This document shows positions 35,093 through 44,333 of a DNA stretch of 64,000 nucleotides, one piece after another. Origin of the DNA: an uncultured Nostoc sp. (GTDB lineage Bacteria; Cyanobacteriota; Cyanobacteriia; Cyanobacteriales; Nostocaceae); the NCBI RefSeq assembly GCF_937863485.1, contig NZ_CALMFY010000103.1, positions 1-64,000 of the forward strand. Reading direction: 5' to 3'. The position numbers and the translations under genes were made by a program. The notes under the pieces are model-generated. The model had not been told where the DNA came from. It saw only the letters and a list, made by a program, of their open reading frames with translations, and did no database searches. The stretch's first letter is position 1. The number at the start of each line of letters is the position of its first letter.

Positions 35093-37981
35093 ATGTCAGA
35101 CAAACAGCTAGCAGCATCCTTGAACGGACATCTTCCTTACCCCAGCCAGAACAGCCAGAATACCATTCGGATTCGGGGTGCTAGGCAGCATAATCTGAAA
35201 AATATTGACTTGGAATTGCCACGCGATCGCCTGATTGTCTTCACTGGCGTTTCTGGTTCTGGTAAGTCTTCCCTAGCCTTTGATACCATTTTCGCTGAAG
35301 GGCAACGTCGCTACGTGGAATCCCTCAGCGCCTACGCACGGCAATTTTTAGGACAACTGGATAAGCCGGATGTGGAAGCGATTGATGGCTTAAGTCCAGC
35401 AATTTCCATTGACCAAAAGTCAACCTCTCATAACCCCCGTTCCACTGTCGGTACGGTAACAGAGATTTACGACTATTTGCGGCTATTGTTTGGTCGGGCT
35501 GGTGAACCCCATTGTCCGATATGCGATCGCTGTATTGCACCCCAGACAATCGATGAGATGTGTGATCGGATTATGGAATTACCAGATCGCACCCGCTTCC
35601 AAATTCTTGCACCTGTTGTCCGAGGAAAAAAAGGCACACACCGTAAGCTTTTGTCAAGTCTGGCATCTCAAGGTTTTGTCCGCGTGCGGATCAATGGCGA
35701 GATCCGCGAACTGTCAGATTCGATTGAATTGGATAAAAATCTTACCCACACCATCGAAGTGGTAATTGACCGCTTGGTGAAAAAGGCTGGTATTCAAGAG
35801 CGTTTGGTTGATTCCCTATCTACGTGTCTTAAGCAATCGGGTGGTATTGCGGCGATTCTTGTGAATTTACTTGGTGACGATGGACAAGAAAAAGAAGAAG
35901 AATTAGTATTTTCGGAAAACTTTGCTTGTCCAGAACATGGCGCGGTAATGGAGGAACTATCGCCGCGATTGTTCTCCTTTAACTCACCTTATGGTGCTTG
36001 TCCGCACTGTCATGGAATCGGGACTTTAAGAAGATTTGCGCCAGATTTGATCATACCCGACCCAGAAGCGCCAGTTTATGCTGCGATCGCGCCTTGGTCA
36101 GAAAAAGATAATTCTTATTATCTGGAATTACTATATAGCGTGGGACAGATTTATGGGTTTGAGTTACAGACAAATTGGAGCAAGCTGACAGAAGAACAGC
36201 AGCAAATTGTTTTGTATGGAGACAAAGATGAACGAACCGCAGAGGCACAGAGGAAACAGAGTTTTAAAGGTGCTATTCCAATTTTGCAACGGCAGTATGA
36301 GGGTGGTTCTGAATTAGTTAAGCAAAAATTAGAGCAGTATTTAATTGATCAACCGTGTGAGGTTTGTAAGGGAAAACGGTTAAAACCGGAAGCTTTAGCG
36401 GTGAAGTTGGGACAATATGGAATTTTAGAATTAACTGGAGTATCAATTCGGGATTGTCGAGAGAGAATTGAGCAATTCAAGTTGAGCGATCGCCAGTTGC
36501 AAATTGCTGATTTAGTCCTGAGAGAAATCAAAGCTAGATTGCAATTTTTGTTAGATGTAGGTTTAGATTACCTCACCCTTGACCGTCCAGCCATGACCCT
36601 TTCTGGTGGCGAAGCCCAACGAATTCGTCTAGCAACACAAATTGGTTCTGGTTTAACAGGAGTTCTCTACGTTTTAGATGAACCGAGTATTGGTTTGCAT
36701 CAACGAGATAATGGCAGGTTGCTTAAAACCTTAACGAAATTGCGCGATTTGGGTAATACATTAATTGTTGTTGAACATGATGAAGAAACAATTCGTGCAG
36801 CTAACTACATAGTTGATATTGGCCCTGGTGCAGGAATTCACGGCGGAAATATTATCGCCCAAGGTGATTTTCAGGCGTTATTAGCAGCAGAAGATTCTTT
36901 GACGGGTGCATATTTATCAGGAAGACGGGTAATTACCACACCAGCAGAACGCCGAGAAGGAAATGGGCGCAGTTTGGGAATTAAAAATGCCCATCGCAAT
37001 AATTTAAGAAATATAGATGTTGAAATTCCATTAGGTAAACTTGTCTCTATTACTGGTGTGTCTGGTTCTGGCAAATCTACCCTGATTAACGAGTTATTGT
37101 ATCCATCTCTGCAACATCATTTAACAAAGAAAGTTCCCTTACCGAGACATTTGGATAAAATTCAGGGATTGAATGCGATTGATAAAGCGATCGTTATCGA
37201 TCAATCTCCCATTGGACGCACACCACGTTCAAACCCTGCAACTTACACAGGAATTTTCGATGCCATTCGGGATGTATTTTCTCAAACAGTAGAAGCTAAA
37301 GCTAGGGGCTACAAACCTGGACAATTTTCCTTCAACGTTAAAGGTGGACGTTGCGAAGCTTGTAGTGGACAGGGTGTGAATGTTATTGAAATGAACTTTC
37401 TCCCAGATGTTTACGTGCAATGCGAAATTTGTAAAGGTGCAAGATACAACCGCGAAACTTTGCAAGTGAAGTACAAAGATAAGTCTATTTCTGATGTTCT
37501 GAGAATGACAGTTGAGGAAAGTTTAGACTTTTTTCAAAATATTCCCAAAGCGATCGCCCGCTTGCAAACTTTATTTGATGTCGGGTTGGGTTATGTTCAG
37601 CTAGGACAACCTGCGACTACCTTATCTGGTGGTGAAGCGCAACGGGTGAAATTGGCAACAGAACTATCTCGACGCGCCACAGGTAAGACACTTTATTTAA
37701 TCGATGAACCGACAACAGGGTTATCTTTTTACGATGTCCACAAATTGTTAGATGTGTTACAAAGATTGGTAGATAAAGGTAATTCAATATTAGTAATTGA
37801 ACACAACTTAGATGTAATTCGTTGTTCGGATTGGGTGATAGATTTGGGGCCAGAAGGTGGCGACAAAGGGGGAGAATTGATTGCTGTGGGGACACCGGAG
37901 GAAGTTGCAAAAAATCCCAGGTCTTATACTGGGCAATATTTACAGCAGGTGTTGAAACAGTATCCGGCGATGAAATCTTAG
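35093..37981 (+). CDS. uvrA: UvrA, excinuclease ABC subunit A
   Basis: UvrA recognises DNA damage and loads UvrB in nucleotide excision repair. The 962-residue protein has two ABC ATPase cassettes, with Walker A at 52-60 (GVSGSGKSS) and again near 660 (GVSGSGKST). ABC signatures LSGGEAQR occur twice (near 503 and 843). Zinc-binding modules include CPICDRC, CEVCKGKRL and CEACSGQG paired with CEICKGA. The length is normal except for residues about 379-390 (DERTAEAQRKQS), encoded by a dispersed repeat that sits in a tolerated surface region. It has no operon partner and begins just after the dead Uma2 gene. Confidence 0.97.
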   Translation: MSDKQLAASLNGHLPYPSQNSQNTIRIRGARQHNLKNIDLELPRDRLIVFTGVSGSGKSSLAFDTIFAEGQRRYVESLSAYARQFLGQLDKPDVEAIDGLSPAISIDQKSTSHNPRSTVGTVTEIYDYLRLLFGRAGEPHCPICDRCIAPQTIDEMCDRIMELPDRTRFQILAPVVRGKKGTHRKLLSSLASQGFVRVRINGEIRELSDSIELDKNLTHTIEVVIDRLVKKAGIQERLVDSLSTCLKQSGGIAAILVNLLGDDGQEKEEELVFSENFACPEHGAVMEELSPRLFSFNSPYGACPHCHGIGTLRRFAPDLIIPDPEAPVYAAIAPWSEKDNSYYLELLYSVGQIYGFELQTNWSKLTEEQQQIVLYGDKDERTAEAQRKQSFKGAIPILQRQYEGGSELVKQKLEQYLIDQPCEVCKGKRLKPEALAVKLGQYGILELTGVSIRDCRERIEQFKLSDRQLQIADLVLREIKARLQFLLDVGLDYLTLDRPAMTLSGGEAQRIRLATQIGSGLTGVLYVLDEPSIGLHQRDNGRLLKTLTKLRDLGNTLIVVEHDEETIRAANYIVDIGPGAGIHGGNIIAQGDFQALLAAEDSLTGAYLSGRRVITTPAERREGNGRSLGIKNAHRNNLRNIDVEIPLGKLVSITGVSGSGKSTLINELLYPSLQHHLTKKVPLPRHLDKIQGLNAIDKAIVIDQSPIGRTPRSNPATYTGIFDAIRDVFSQTVEAKARGYKPGQFSFNVKGGRCEACSGQGVNVIEMNFLPDVYVQCEICKGARYNRETLQVKYKDKSISDVLRMTVEESLDFFQNIPKAIARLQTLFDVGLGYVQLGQPATTLSGGEAQRVKLATELSRRATGKTLYLIDEPTTGLSFYDVHKLLDVLQRLVDKGNSILVIEHNLDVIRCSDWVIDLGPEGGDKGGELIAVGTPEEVAKNPRSYTGQYLQQVLKQYPAMKS
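36229..36262. repeat. dispersed repeat fragment inside uvrA
   Basis: gaacgaaccgcagaggcaca followed by gaggaaacagag matches the cassette found inverted in the GH116 gene (27596-27636) and in intergenic repeats. The frame is preserved across it. Confidence 0.7.
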
Positions 37982-38057
37982 TCTTTTCCAAGTAGGGTGC
38001 ATTACATATAGGTCATATCCAGGTCAAAAAAGCGGAGAAGGTTGTAGCAAACCTATT

Positions 38058-38390
38058 ATGAAACTTCCTAACCGTGAATGCGCTATCGTTGAAATGGATA
38101 AAATCGCGGGTTACTGTCTCAACCCAGAACATCCAGAGGGAAAACACAAAGCCCGTGTATTTGAATCTGCACTAGACTTAAATTTAGATAATGCAGAAGA
38201 ATTACAAGCTATCCTTTTACAAGCAGTAGCAAATTATGATGCTATCCCTGGTAAAAGGAATCCATACGGTCAAAAATATATCATTGATTTTCCCTTGAAT
38301 CGTTCAGATAAACAGGCAATTATTCAAAGCGTTTGGATAGTGCGTAATAATGAAGGTTTCCCCCGCCTAGTCACCTGTTATGTAATCTAA
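38058..38390 (+). CDS. DUF6883-like protein, pair with DUF4926
   Basis: The 110-residue protein shows the pattern KIAGYCLNPEHPEGKHKARV (about 16-35), then LQAILLQAVANY, a conserved YGQKYIIDFPL (about 90-100) and IQSVWIVRNNEGFPRLVTCY. I recognise this as the DUF6883 family, which also occurs as a C-terminal domain of polymorphic toxins. A DUF4926 gene starts 17 bases downstream on the same strand, an association seen repeatedly in cyanobacteria, so a toxin-antitoxin or toxin-immunity role is plausible but unproven. Confidence 0.7.
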   Translation: MKLPNRECAIVEMDKIAGYCLNPEHPEGKHKARVFESALDLNLDNAEELQAILLQAVANYDAIPGKRNPYGQKYIIDFPLNRSDKQAIIQSVWIVRNNEGFPRLVTCYVI

Positions 38391-38407
38391 GCAATGAGGT
38401 AATACCA

Positions 38408-38626
38408 ATGAAACTATTAGATGTGGTTGCCCTAACCGAAGACTTACCAGAATTGGGATTGCATCGCGGTCAAGTAGGAACGATTGTAGAAGCTTATGAA
38501 CCTGGAGTTTTTGAAGTAGAATTCAGCGACTTAACAGGAAAAGCTTATGCCGTAGAAACTTTAAATGCTAGCAAGCTAATGACTTTATATCATCAACCAA
38601 TTGATGGGAAAACATTATTGGTTTAA
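38408..38626 (+). CDS. DUF4926 domain protein
   Basis: The 72-residue protein is a single small beta-barrel (DUF4926): LLDVVALTEDLPELGLHRGQ, then VGTIVEAYEPGVFEVEFSDL, and a short tail. GAGGT stands seven bases before the ATG. It closely follows the DUF6883-like gene and is probably translated from the same mRNA, perhaps as its neutralising partner. Its SH3-like barrel suggests protein binding. Confidence 0.75.
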   Translation: MKLLDVVALTEDLPELGLHRGQVGTIVEAYEPGVFEVEFSDLTGKAYAVETLNASKLMTLYHQPIDGKTLLV

Positions 38627-38857
38627 CTGCCCTCCCTACGGTACTTTTGAGGTCGGCTCAACACCCACAACACATCTGGTTCTGAGAGGGCGGGATTATA
38701 GCGATATAGCTAATTCTCTACAGTAAAACCCTCAGAGTGCTTATACACCAAAGGTTTTGTAAGTTCATAAAAAATATGTTCAGTACAGTAATAATACTAT
38801 TGGATAAAAAAGCTACTGTTATAGAGAATAGATACAGAAAACATTGAGGTGTTAATA

Positions 38858-39076
38858 ATGAGTACAAAAAATGATGATAATAATTTTGGAGAAGCAGCAG
38901 GATTTGCAGCAGGTGGTGCTGTGCTAGGAGGTGGTGCTGCGGCTACATTAGGGGGTATTGGTGTACTCGCTCCTGCCGCTGGTGTTGCGATTGGTATTGG
39001 GGCCGCTCCAGTTGTAGCAGCGGGTGCTGTTATAGGCTTGGCAGCTTATAGCATCAAAAAAGCTTTTAACTGGTAA
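38858..39076 (+). CDS. glycine- and alanine-rich small membrane-active peptide
   Basis: The 72-residue peptide begins MSTKNDDNNFGEAAGFAAGG. It is then almost wholly Gly, Ala, Val and Ile (GGAAATLGGIGVLAPAAGVA) with glycine-zipper spacing, and ends YSIKKAFNW. GAGG at 38846-38849 sets the start at this ATG rather than the in-frame GTG at 38849. It could insert into membranes, in the way class II bacteriocins or small holin-like toxins do. No GG leader, exporter or immunity gene is next to it, so the function is open. A 10-bp hairpin follows the gene. Confidence 0.6.
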   Translation: MSTKNDDNNFGEAAGFAAGGAVLGGGAAATLGGIGVLAPAAGVAIGIGAAPVVAAGAVIGLAAYSIKKAFNW

Positions 39077-39101
39077 CTTTTAGATCAGTATTTTTCACAT
39101 A

Positions 39102-39139
39102 ACAAAACCCTCAAAGACTAAGCACTCTAAGGGTTTTGT
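39102..39139. terminator. hairpin between convergent genes
   Basis: acaaaaccct (39102-39111) and agggttttgt (39130-39139) form a 10-bp stem with an 18-base loop, between the glycine-rich gene and the HigA-like gene. It could serve both strands. A T-run is present only within the stem. Confidence 0.55.
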
Positions 39140-39168
39140 CGAGATTTGGCGGTATACAGAAAATAAAA

Positions 39169-39570
39169 TCAACAAATAAACAAACTTGCATCAACAAGCA
39201 AAAACTTTCCCAAAGCCTGAGCTTGTTCTTTCGTGATTACTAATTCGCCATTAATGATTTTAGTAACAATCTCGCTCGAACCAAGAATTTCTACCAAATC
39301 AGATTGTTCCAAACTCCTAGCTTCCATCAAATGCTTGAGTCTTGATTGAGGTGTTGAAATATTAAGCTGATAGTGTTTTTCTTCAAAATCCTCAATCAGT
39401 TTTACCAATAATTCTAACAAAGCATCTTCTTCAGGAGTCAGATGGGAACGAGAAAGCAGTTCTTCAACAGTTTCTAAAAACTTCTCGTTTTCCTCCTCTG
39501 TCTTGATAATCCGAGGTTGATGTTGAGACAGCAATTGGCTGTAAATGTCTAAGTTAAAAGTAATAGTCAT
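39169..39570 (-). CDS. HigA-like antitoxin / helix-turn-helix regulator, orphan
   Basis: The 133-residue protein has an acidic helical N-terminal half (EEENEKFLETVEELLSRSHL) and a C-terminal HTH: RLKHLMEARSLEQSDLVEIL (about 81-100), then GSSEIVTKIINGELVITKEQ. This layout is typical of HigA-type antitoxins from host-inhibition-of-growth modules. No HigB/RelE toxin gene is adjacent: the upstream gene is a DUF2358 protein 12 bases away. It may therefore be an orphan antitoxin or a plain regulator. Confidence 0.75.
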   Translation of the reverse strand: MTITFNLDIYSQLLSQHQPRIIKTEEENEKFLETVEELLSRSHLTPEEDALLELLVKLIEDFEEKHYQLNISTPQSRLKHLMEARSLEQSDLVEILGSSEIVTKIINGELVITKEQAQALGKFLLVDASLFIC

Positions 39571-39581
39571 TTTTCCAATAG

Positions 39582-40013
39582 CTAATTAGCCATCTTTCCC
39601 CTTTGCCAAAACTGCTTTAAAATCTCGCCTGGTTTACGATCCCATGTGTCGATATGCTCGTATATCAAATTATCTTGGTTTAGTTTATATGTTGAATAGC
39701 CATTAAAAAGCAAACCTGCTTTCCAAGGAACACGCAACACTCCCCGCACTGTCCACTTTGCTAAAATCGTGTCTTCGGCTGACTGAAAAACCTCATGCAC
39801 ATCAAAGTAAATTTGGGTAAAAAATAGCCGAGCGTGAAATCGCAAAGTCCAAAATATAATGCGATAGTTAAATTTGTATTTAAATGTATTTACCGGATCT
39901 TTAAAGTAGATATCCTGTGTATAGATGTCATAGGAGATATCTTTTTGAAAAAGTGTTGGTAAATCCTGTTTTAGAGTCTTAATTACCCGTTCCACTGGCA
40001 ATTTAAATTCCAT
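39582..40013 (-). CDS. DUF2358 domain protein
   Basis: The 143-residue protein has a SnoaL/NTF2-like cone fold of the DUF2358 family found in cyanobacteria and plastids. Landmarks are LKQDLPTLFQKDISYDIYTQ (about 14-33), YFKDPVNTFK, a central LAKWTVRGVLRVPWKAG (about 84-100) and EHIDTWDRKPGEILKQ (about 119-134). Function unknown. It lies 12 bases after the GH10-like gene and 12 bases before the HigA-like gene, all on the minus strand, so the three are probably one transcript. Confidence 0.8.
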   Translation of the reverse strand: MEFKLPVERVIKTLKQDLPTLFQKDISYDIYTQDIYFKDPVNTFKYKFNYRIIFWTLRFHARLFFTQIYFDVHEVFQSAEDTILAKWTVRGVLRVPWKAGLLFNGYSTYKLNQDNLIYEHIDTWDRKPGEILKQFWQRGKMAN

Positions 40014-40025
40014 GCGCCTTTTCCC

Positions 40026-41180
40026 TTAAAAAAACTTTTTTAACAACCTTTCCACCCCTTGCCAAATTGAAGATGATCTGCTGTTGTCTACACCACTCCT
40101 ACTCAAATCTAACAGAGTGGGAAATGATGCAGACTTAGCATAAGGCCCATTTCGCAAAACTTTAGCTAGAGTATTATTGTTCTCGCGCAAACCTTCGTAA
40201 AAAAAGAATACCTCTCCTTGAATACCAAGTTGGCGATTGTATTCAATTGCCTGCACCAGATATTTGGGACTAATACAATAACTGCCAAGCTTCATCAAAA
40301 TCCCCGGTGCTAACTTCGGCAACGTCGCATCTGTGAACTGCTGGTTTACCAGTTTATCAGCGATCGCCTGATAACTCCTAAAGTCACGGCGATAAATCTG
40401 CGGCTGAATCATATCAACTATTCCCCGCTTCAGCCAGGTAGGTGAGTCTTGCAGATATTCCTGGAATGCCCAATCATAGATATTAGGTGCGATCGCTACT
40501 AGCAAGTTAGGATTAACTGCTTTCACCTCCCGGTAGAGACGCGCCAAAAAATCAGTGAGAATATCTGCACGCCACTGTAACCATTGTCTATCCTTGGGGT
40601 TCTGTGGCGGATTGTGAGCAAATTGCTGGCGATAACGTGCTACAGTTAGTTGCTCATAGCCACCTTCAGAGGGGAATGCTGGGAAGCGATCGTCACCTTG
40701 GACACCATCCACATCGTAATTTTTCACAACCTCCAGCACCAAATTCAAGAAGAATTCCTGCACCTGTGGGTCGAGTGCATTCAACCACTCAAAGCCGTTT
40801 TTCTTCAGTAAGTTACCGTTATAATCACGCGCAGCCCATTCTGGTTTTTTCTGTAAAAGTATACCGCCATTCAAATTGTAGGAACTGGCAAAACCGTATT
40901 CAAACCAAGGAATGACTTTTAACCCAACTCGCCGCGCCTCAACCACCAGTTCTTCTAAAGGGTCGCGGCCTACAGACATAGGATCAATTTCGACTCCAAA
41001 GGTCTGCTGCATTGTTTGACTAGGATATAAAGTTACTGCCTTATTCCAAACGACGGGGAATACCACATTAAATCCTGTCTCGGCAAGTAAATCCATCGCC
41101 TCAGCAATGCGTTGTTTTGACCTGAGAACTTTACTATCAGTAGTGGTCAGCCAGATACCACGTGTTTCTATTATTGCCAT
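40026..41180 (-). CDS. GH10-like glycoside hydrolase (DUF187 type)
   Basis: The 384-residue TIM-barrel protein is of the family-10-like glycosidase group (GHL10/DUF187). It begins MAIIETRGIWLTTTDSKVL. Other landmarks are FNVVFPVVWNKAVTLYPS, FEYGFASSYN, VDGVQGDDRFPAFPSEGGYE (about 171-190, candidate catalytic Asp residues) and MIQPQIYRRDFRSY. There is no export signal. The substrate may be a cell-wall or storage glycan. I use the ATG at 41180, where family similarity starts; an upstream GTG at 41210 would add ten unlike residues. It leads the probable three-gene transcript with DUF2358 and the HigA-like gene. Confidence 0.85.
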   Translation of the reverse strand: MAIIETRGIWLTTTDSKVLRSKQRIAEAMDLLAETGFNVVFPVVWNKAVTLYPSQTMQQTFGVEIDPMSVGRDPLEELVVEARRVGLKVIPWFEYGFASSYNLNGGILLQKKPEWAARDYNGNLLKKNGFEWLNALDPQVQEFFLNLVLEVVKNYDVDGVQGDDRFPAFPSEGGYEQLTVARYRQQFAHNPPQNPKDRQWLQWRADILTDFLARLYREVKAVNPNLLVAIAPNIYDWAFQEYLQDSPTWLKRGIVDMIQPQIYRRDFRSYQAIADKLVNQQFTDATLPKLAPGILMKLGSYCISPKYLVQAIEYNRQLGIQGEVFFFYEGLRENNNTLAKVLRNGPYAKSASFPTLLDLSRSGVDNSRSSSIWQGVERLLKKFF

Positions 41181-41210
41181 TTCTATAAATTGAAATTTTC
41201 GGCGCTGCAC

Positions 41211-41554
41211 TATCTAAACATTGATTAGCCGACGATAACGCGCCTGTATTATTATGTAAATCCCATAGGCAATCAAACATAGTACACATTGGCAAAAATA
41301 AACTACTCATTCCAAATCGCTCAAAGCCGCGAAATTCGAGCTTTTTGACTTTTGACTTCCGCGCAGTAACACTAGTGCCACAATACCCAAAAACCATGCT
41401 TGTCCCAATGATAGCACTGGACTTTATTTACCGAAGTGAAATTAGTGGAGTGCCGTGACTTAAGAGTTCATTCTTTAGGTAGTCGTAAGTCAGTGGCAGA
41501 ATTTGTTTAAATTAATAAATATTCAAAATAAACAACAGTTAGTAAATATAGTTA
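41211..41554. other. divergent gap between the GH10-like gene and uvsE
   Basis: It contains a fragment of tttttgacttttgacttccg type short repeats (about 41341-41362) and otherwise unremarkable AT-rich DNA. It must hold both divergent promoters, but no clear -35/-10 or NtcA site was identified. Confidence 0.4.
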
Positions 41555-42511
41555 ATGACTGTAATCGAGTTCCAAAATTTACCGAATCCACAGCAGTGTC
41601 AAAAAACTACACTGCCCAACTTAGGGCTAGTTTGCATCACCTCTGACAAACAAGTGCGCTTTCGGACAATGACGCGCACACGTTACTTAAAACTTTCTCT
41701 TAGTGAACGTGAAAGCGCCCTGAGTGAACTGTATCAGCATAACTTACAACGCTTGCATGACGCCCTCTCGTTTTGTCAGCAGAATCAAATTCAGCTGTAT
41801 CGGATGTCTTCTAATTTCTTTGCTCTAAGTGACTTAGAAGACGAAATCGGTGCAAATATATTAGAGGCAATGAGCGCTGATTTAGCAACAATCGGTCAAC
41901 GTGCAAATGCATTGAGTATAAGAATGGTATTGCATCCAGATCAATTTGTAGTGTTGAGTTCTGATTCTTCCTCAGTGGTACAAGCAAGTATCAATAATCT
42001 AGCAGGACATTCCCGTACACTTGACTTATTGGGCTTATCGCGATCGGCTTGGTCATTGATGAATATTCATGGTGGCAAATCTCAACGTGCTGAACAACTA
42101 GTAAAAGTAATTTCTTCACTACCAGAAAATATCAAAAGCCGCTTGACTCTAGAAAATGATGAATATGCCTATAGCGCCAATGAAATTTTAGCAGTATGTC
42201 AGCAAACTGGCGTGCCGATGGTATTTGATGCCCATCACCATATTTGCCACGAAAATTTAGATAGCTATGATCATCCGAGTGTAGCATCCATGTTTTATGC
42301 AGCGCAAGAAACTTGGACAAATCCAGATTGGCAATTAGTCCATATTTCCAATGGTGAACAAGCTTTCAATGATAGAAAACACAGCGACTTGATTACCGAT
42401 ATGCCCAACGTCTACCACCAAGCACCGTGGATCGAAGTCGAAGCCAAACAAAAAGAAAAAGCGATCGCATATTTGCGCTCTTGGTGGCTGAGGAAAAATA
42501 ATTGTATCTAA
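41555..42511 (+). CDS. uvsE: UvsE, UV damage endonuclease
   Basis: The 318-residue protein has the UVDE/UvsE TIM-barrel fold. Landmarks are LGLVCITSDKQVRFRTMTRT near the N-terminus, YRMSSNFFAL (about 87-96), MVLHPDQFVVLSS (about 129-141, metal-binding His), MNIHGGKS (His near 170), RLTLENDEYAYS, VFDAHHHICHE (about 223-233) and WQLVHISNG. UvsE nicks DNA 5' of pyrimidine dimers and other lesions, independently of UvrABC. This is useful for a sun-exposed phototroph; uvrA lies only 4 kb away. Monocistronic. Confidence 0.93.
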   Translation: MTVIEFQNLPNPQQCQKTTLPNLGLVCITSDKQVRFRTMTRTRYLKLSLSERESALSELYQHNLQRLHDALSFCQQNQIQLYRMSSNFFALSDLEDEIGANILEAMSADLATIGQRANALSIRMVLHPDQFVVLSSDSSSVVQASINNLAGHSRTLDLLGLSRSAWSLMNIHGGKSQRAEQLVKVISSLPENIKSRLTLENDEYAYSANEILAVCQQTGVPMVFDAHHHICHENLDSYDHPSVASMFYAAQETWTNPDWQLVHISNGEQAFNDRKHSDLITDMPNVYHQAPWIEVEAKQKEKAIAYLRSWWLRKNNCI

Positions 42512-42722
42512 ATTAACACCAAAGTTTTTAGCTGACGAAAGTCTGTAGGGGTTATCCATGCAACACTATAAATGTAGTGCGTAAGGTTTCATAGGGTTTG
42601 TTACTGTACATCACTATCGTAATACTGTCTTTCAATAGATGTGAGTTTGCTCAAAATAATATTACACTTATTAAGTGCAGTATGATTATTTAGTATTTGA
42701 TAATGTTGATATTTGATTAATT

Positions 42723-43586
42723 ATGTCTTTAATAGAAAGTTATTGGAAACATGATTATATAACTACTAATGGGGTGAAACTACACTACGTTACCCAAGGG
42801 GAAGGCCCCTTGATGTTGATGTTGCATGGTTTTCCTGAGTTTTGGTACTCTTGGCGGCATCAAATACCAGAATTTGCCCAAGATTTTAAAGTCGTCGCCC
42901 TTGACTTACGTGGCTACAACGATAGTGATAAACCAACAGAGCAATCAGCTTATGTAATGCATGAATTTATCCAAGATGTTGAAGGAGTAATTAAAGCATT
43001 AGGATACCAAAAATGTGTATTAGTTGGACATGATTGGGGTGGTGCGATCGCTTGGAATTTTGTCTATGCTCACCCGGAAATGGTAGAACAATTAATTATC
43101 CTTAACCTGCCTCATCCTGCCAAATTTGCCCAAGGCTTACGCACTCCCCAACAGTTGCTGCGTAGTTACTACATGTTTATCTTTCAACTACCGTGGTTAC
43201 CAGAATTACTTTTACAATCTTCAGACTACCAAGCTATCGAAACAGCTTTTAAAGGTACAGCAGTTAACAAGAGTGCTTTCACCAAAGCGGATATTGACGC
43301 TTATAAAGATGCTGCTGCAAAACGCGGTGCCCTCACAGCAATGTTGAACTACTACCGCAATATTTTTCAACAGAGAATGCTAAATCCAAATTGGGGCGTT
43401 CTAGAAGTGCCAACACTGATGATTTGGGGAGAAAATGATACTGCACTCGGCAAGGAATTAACCTACGACACCGCAACCTATGTCAGGGACTTTCAAATCA
43501 AGTACATTCCCAATTGTGGCCATTGGGTGCAGCAAGAACAACCTGAATTGGTTAATCAGTATATGCGAGAATTTTTGAGGACTTAA
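42723..43586 (+). CDS. alpha/beta hydrolase, epoxide hydrolase / dehalogenase type
   Basis: The 287-residue protein has the alpha/beta-hydrolase fold. The oxyanion motif is HGFPEFWYSWRHQIP (35-49). The nucleophile elbow VGHDWGG has Asp at D104, and the acid is likely D235 in WGENDTALG. The His is in PNCGHWVQQEQP (about 267-278). An aspartate nucleophile is the mark of epoxide hydrolases and haloalkane dehalogenases rather than esterases; HGFPE favours epoxide hydrolase. It is cytoplasmic, without a signal peptide. There is no neighbour that suggests a substrate. Confidence 0.88.
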   Translation: MSLIESYWKHDYITTNGVKLHYVTQGEGPLMLMLHGFPEFWYSWRHQIPEFAQDFKVVALDLRGYNDSDKPTEQSAYVMHEFIQDVEGVIKALGYQKCVLVGHDWGGAIAWNFVYAHPEMVEQLIILNLPHPAKFAQGLRTPQQLLRSYYMFIFQLPWLPELLLQSSDYQAIETAFKGTAVNKSAFTKADIDAYKDAAAKRGALTAMLNYYRNIFQQRMLNPNWGVLEVPTLMIWGENDTALGKELTYDTATYVRDFQIKYIPNCGHWVQQEQPELVNQYMREFLRT

Positions 43587-43877
43587 GCTAATAGTATTTG
43601 CTAAAAAGTATAAATACTTATCAAATTAGCCAAATTATGGCGAGTAGTGCAAGCTTTTAAAAAGATTTAACAGTGATTTAACACTGGCAGTTTTTTAGGG
43701 TTTATCGAGTAAAAATCGCCAAAAATCAGAATTAATGGCATTTGTGATCTCACTTTTATCCCTGTTTCATATCACAACCAACTTGTGAAGGCATAGATTG
43801 ACCTCACAAAGTTTAGTGAGATAATAGAGTTGTGAGGGACAGAACGGACGCAACTTGATTATTAAAGGGGGAAAATT

Positions 43878-44333
43878 ATGAAACTCCAGCTATTAGCGGC
43901 CATGGCCTTAGCAACTCCCCTATTTTTCGCTAGCTCGGTTAGAGCCGAGAATCCGCAGGACTTACAAAAACTGCTTTCAACTGGGGAATGTGTCCAGTGT
44001 AATCTATCGGGAGCTAACCTCAGTGGCGCTCATTTAATTGGTGCTGACTTGAGAGGCTCAAAGCTGCAAGGAGCTAACCTTGTAGGGGCTAACCTCGAAG
44101 GTGCTGACTTAACTGGTGCAAACTTAGCAGGTGCTAACTTAACATCAGCTTACGTAACCAATGTGAATTTGAAGCAAACCAATCTCAACGGAGTAAATTT
44201 TACTCGCGCGACGATTCACGATTCTAATGTGTATAAAGCATCAATGAATGATCTCAATCTCACTGATGCCGAAATATTTAACACTGGAATCGGGATTGGT
44301 GGAGAAGATGCCGAGATTCCCGATTGGAAATAG
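43878..44333 (+). CDS. exported pentapeptide-repeat protein
   Basis: The 151-residue protein has a signal peptide (MKLQLLAAMALATPLFFASS, cut after VRA) and then about 17 pentapeptide repeats of the A(D/N)LxG kind from residue 43 to 130, forming a right-handed beta-helix. C38 and C41 (GECVQC) just before the repeats could pair. GGGGGA stands about six bases before the ATG. Location is probably periplasm or thylakoid lumen. Lumenal pentapeptide proteins are common in cyanobacteria but of unknown function. Confidence 0.88.
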   Translation: MKLQLLAAMALATPLFFASSVRAENPQDLQKLLSTGECVQCNLSGANLSGAHLIGADLRGSKLQGANLVGANLEGADLTGANLAGANLTSAYVTNVNLKQTNLNGVNFTRATIHDSNVYKASMNDLNLTDAEIFNTGIGIGGEDAEIPDWK

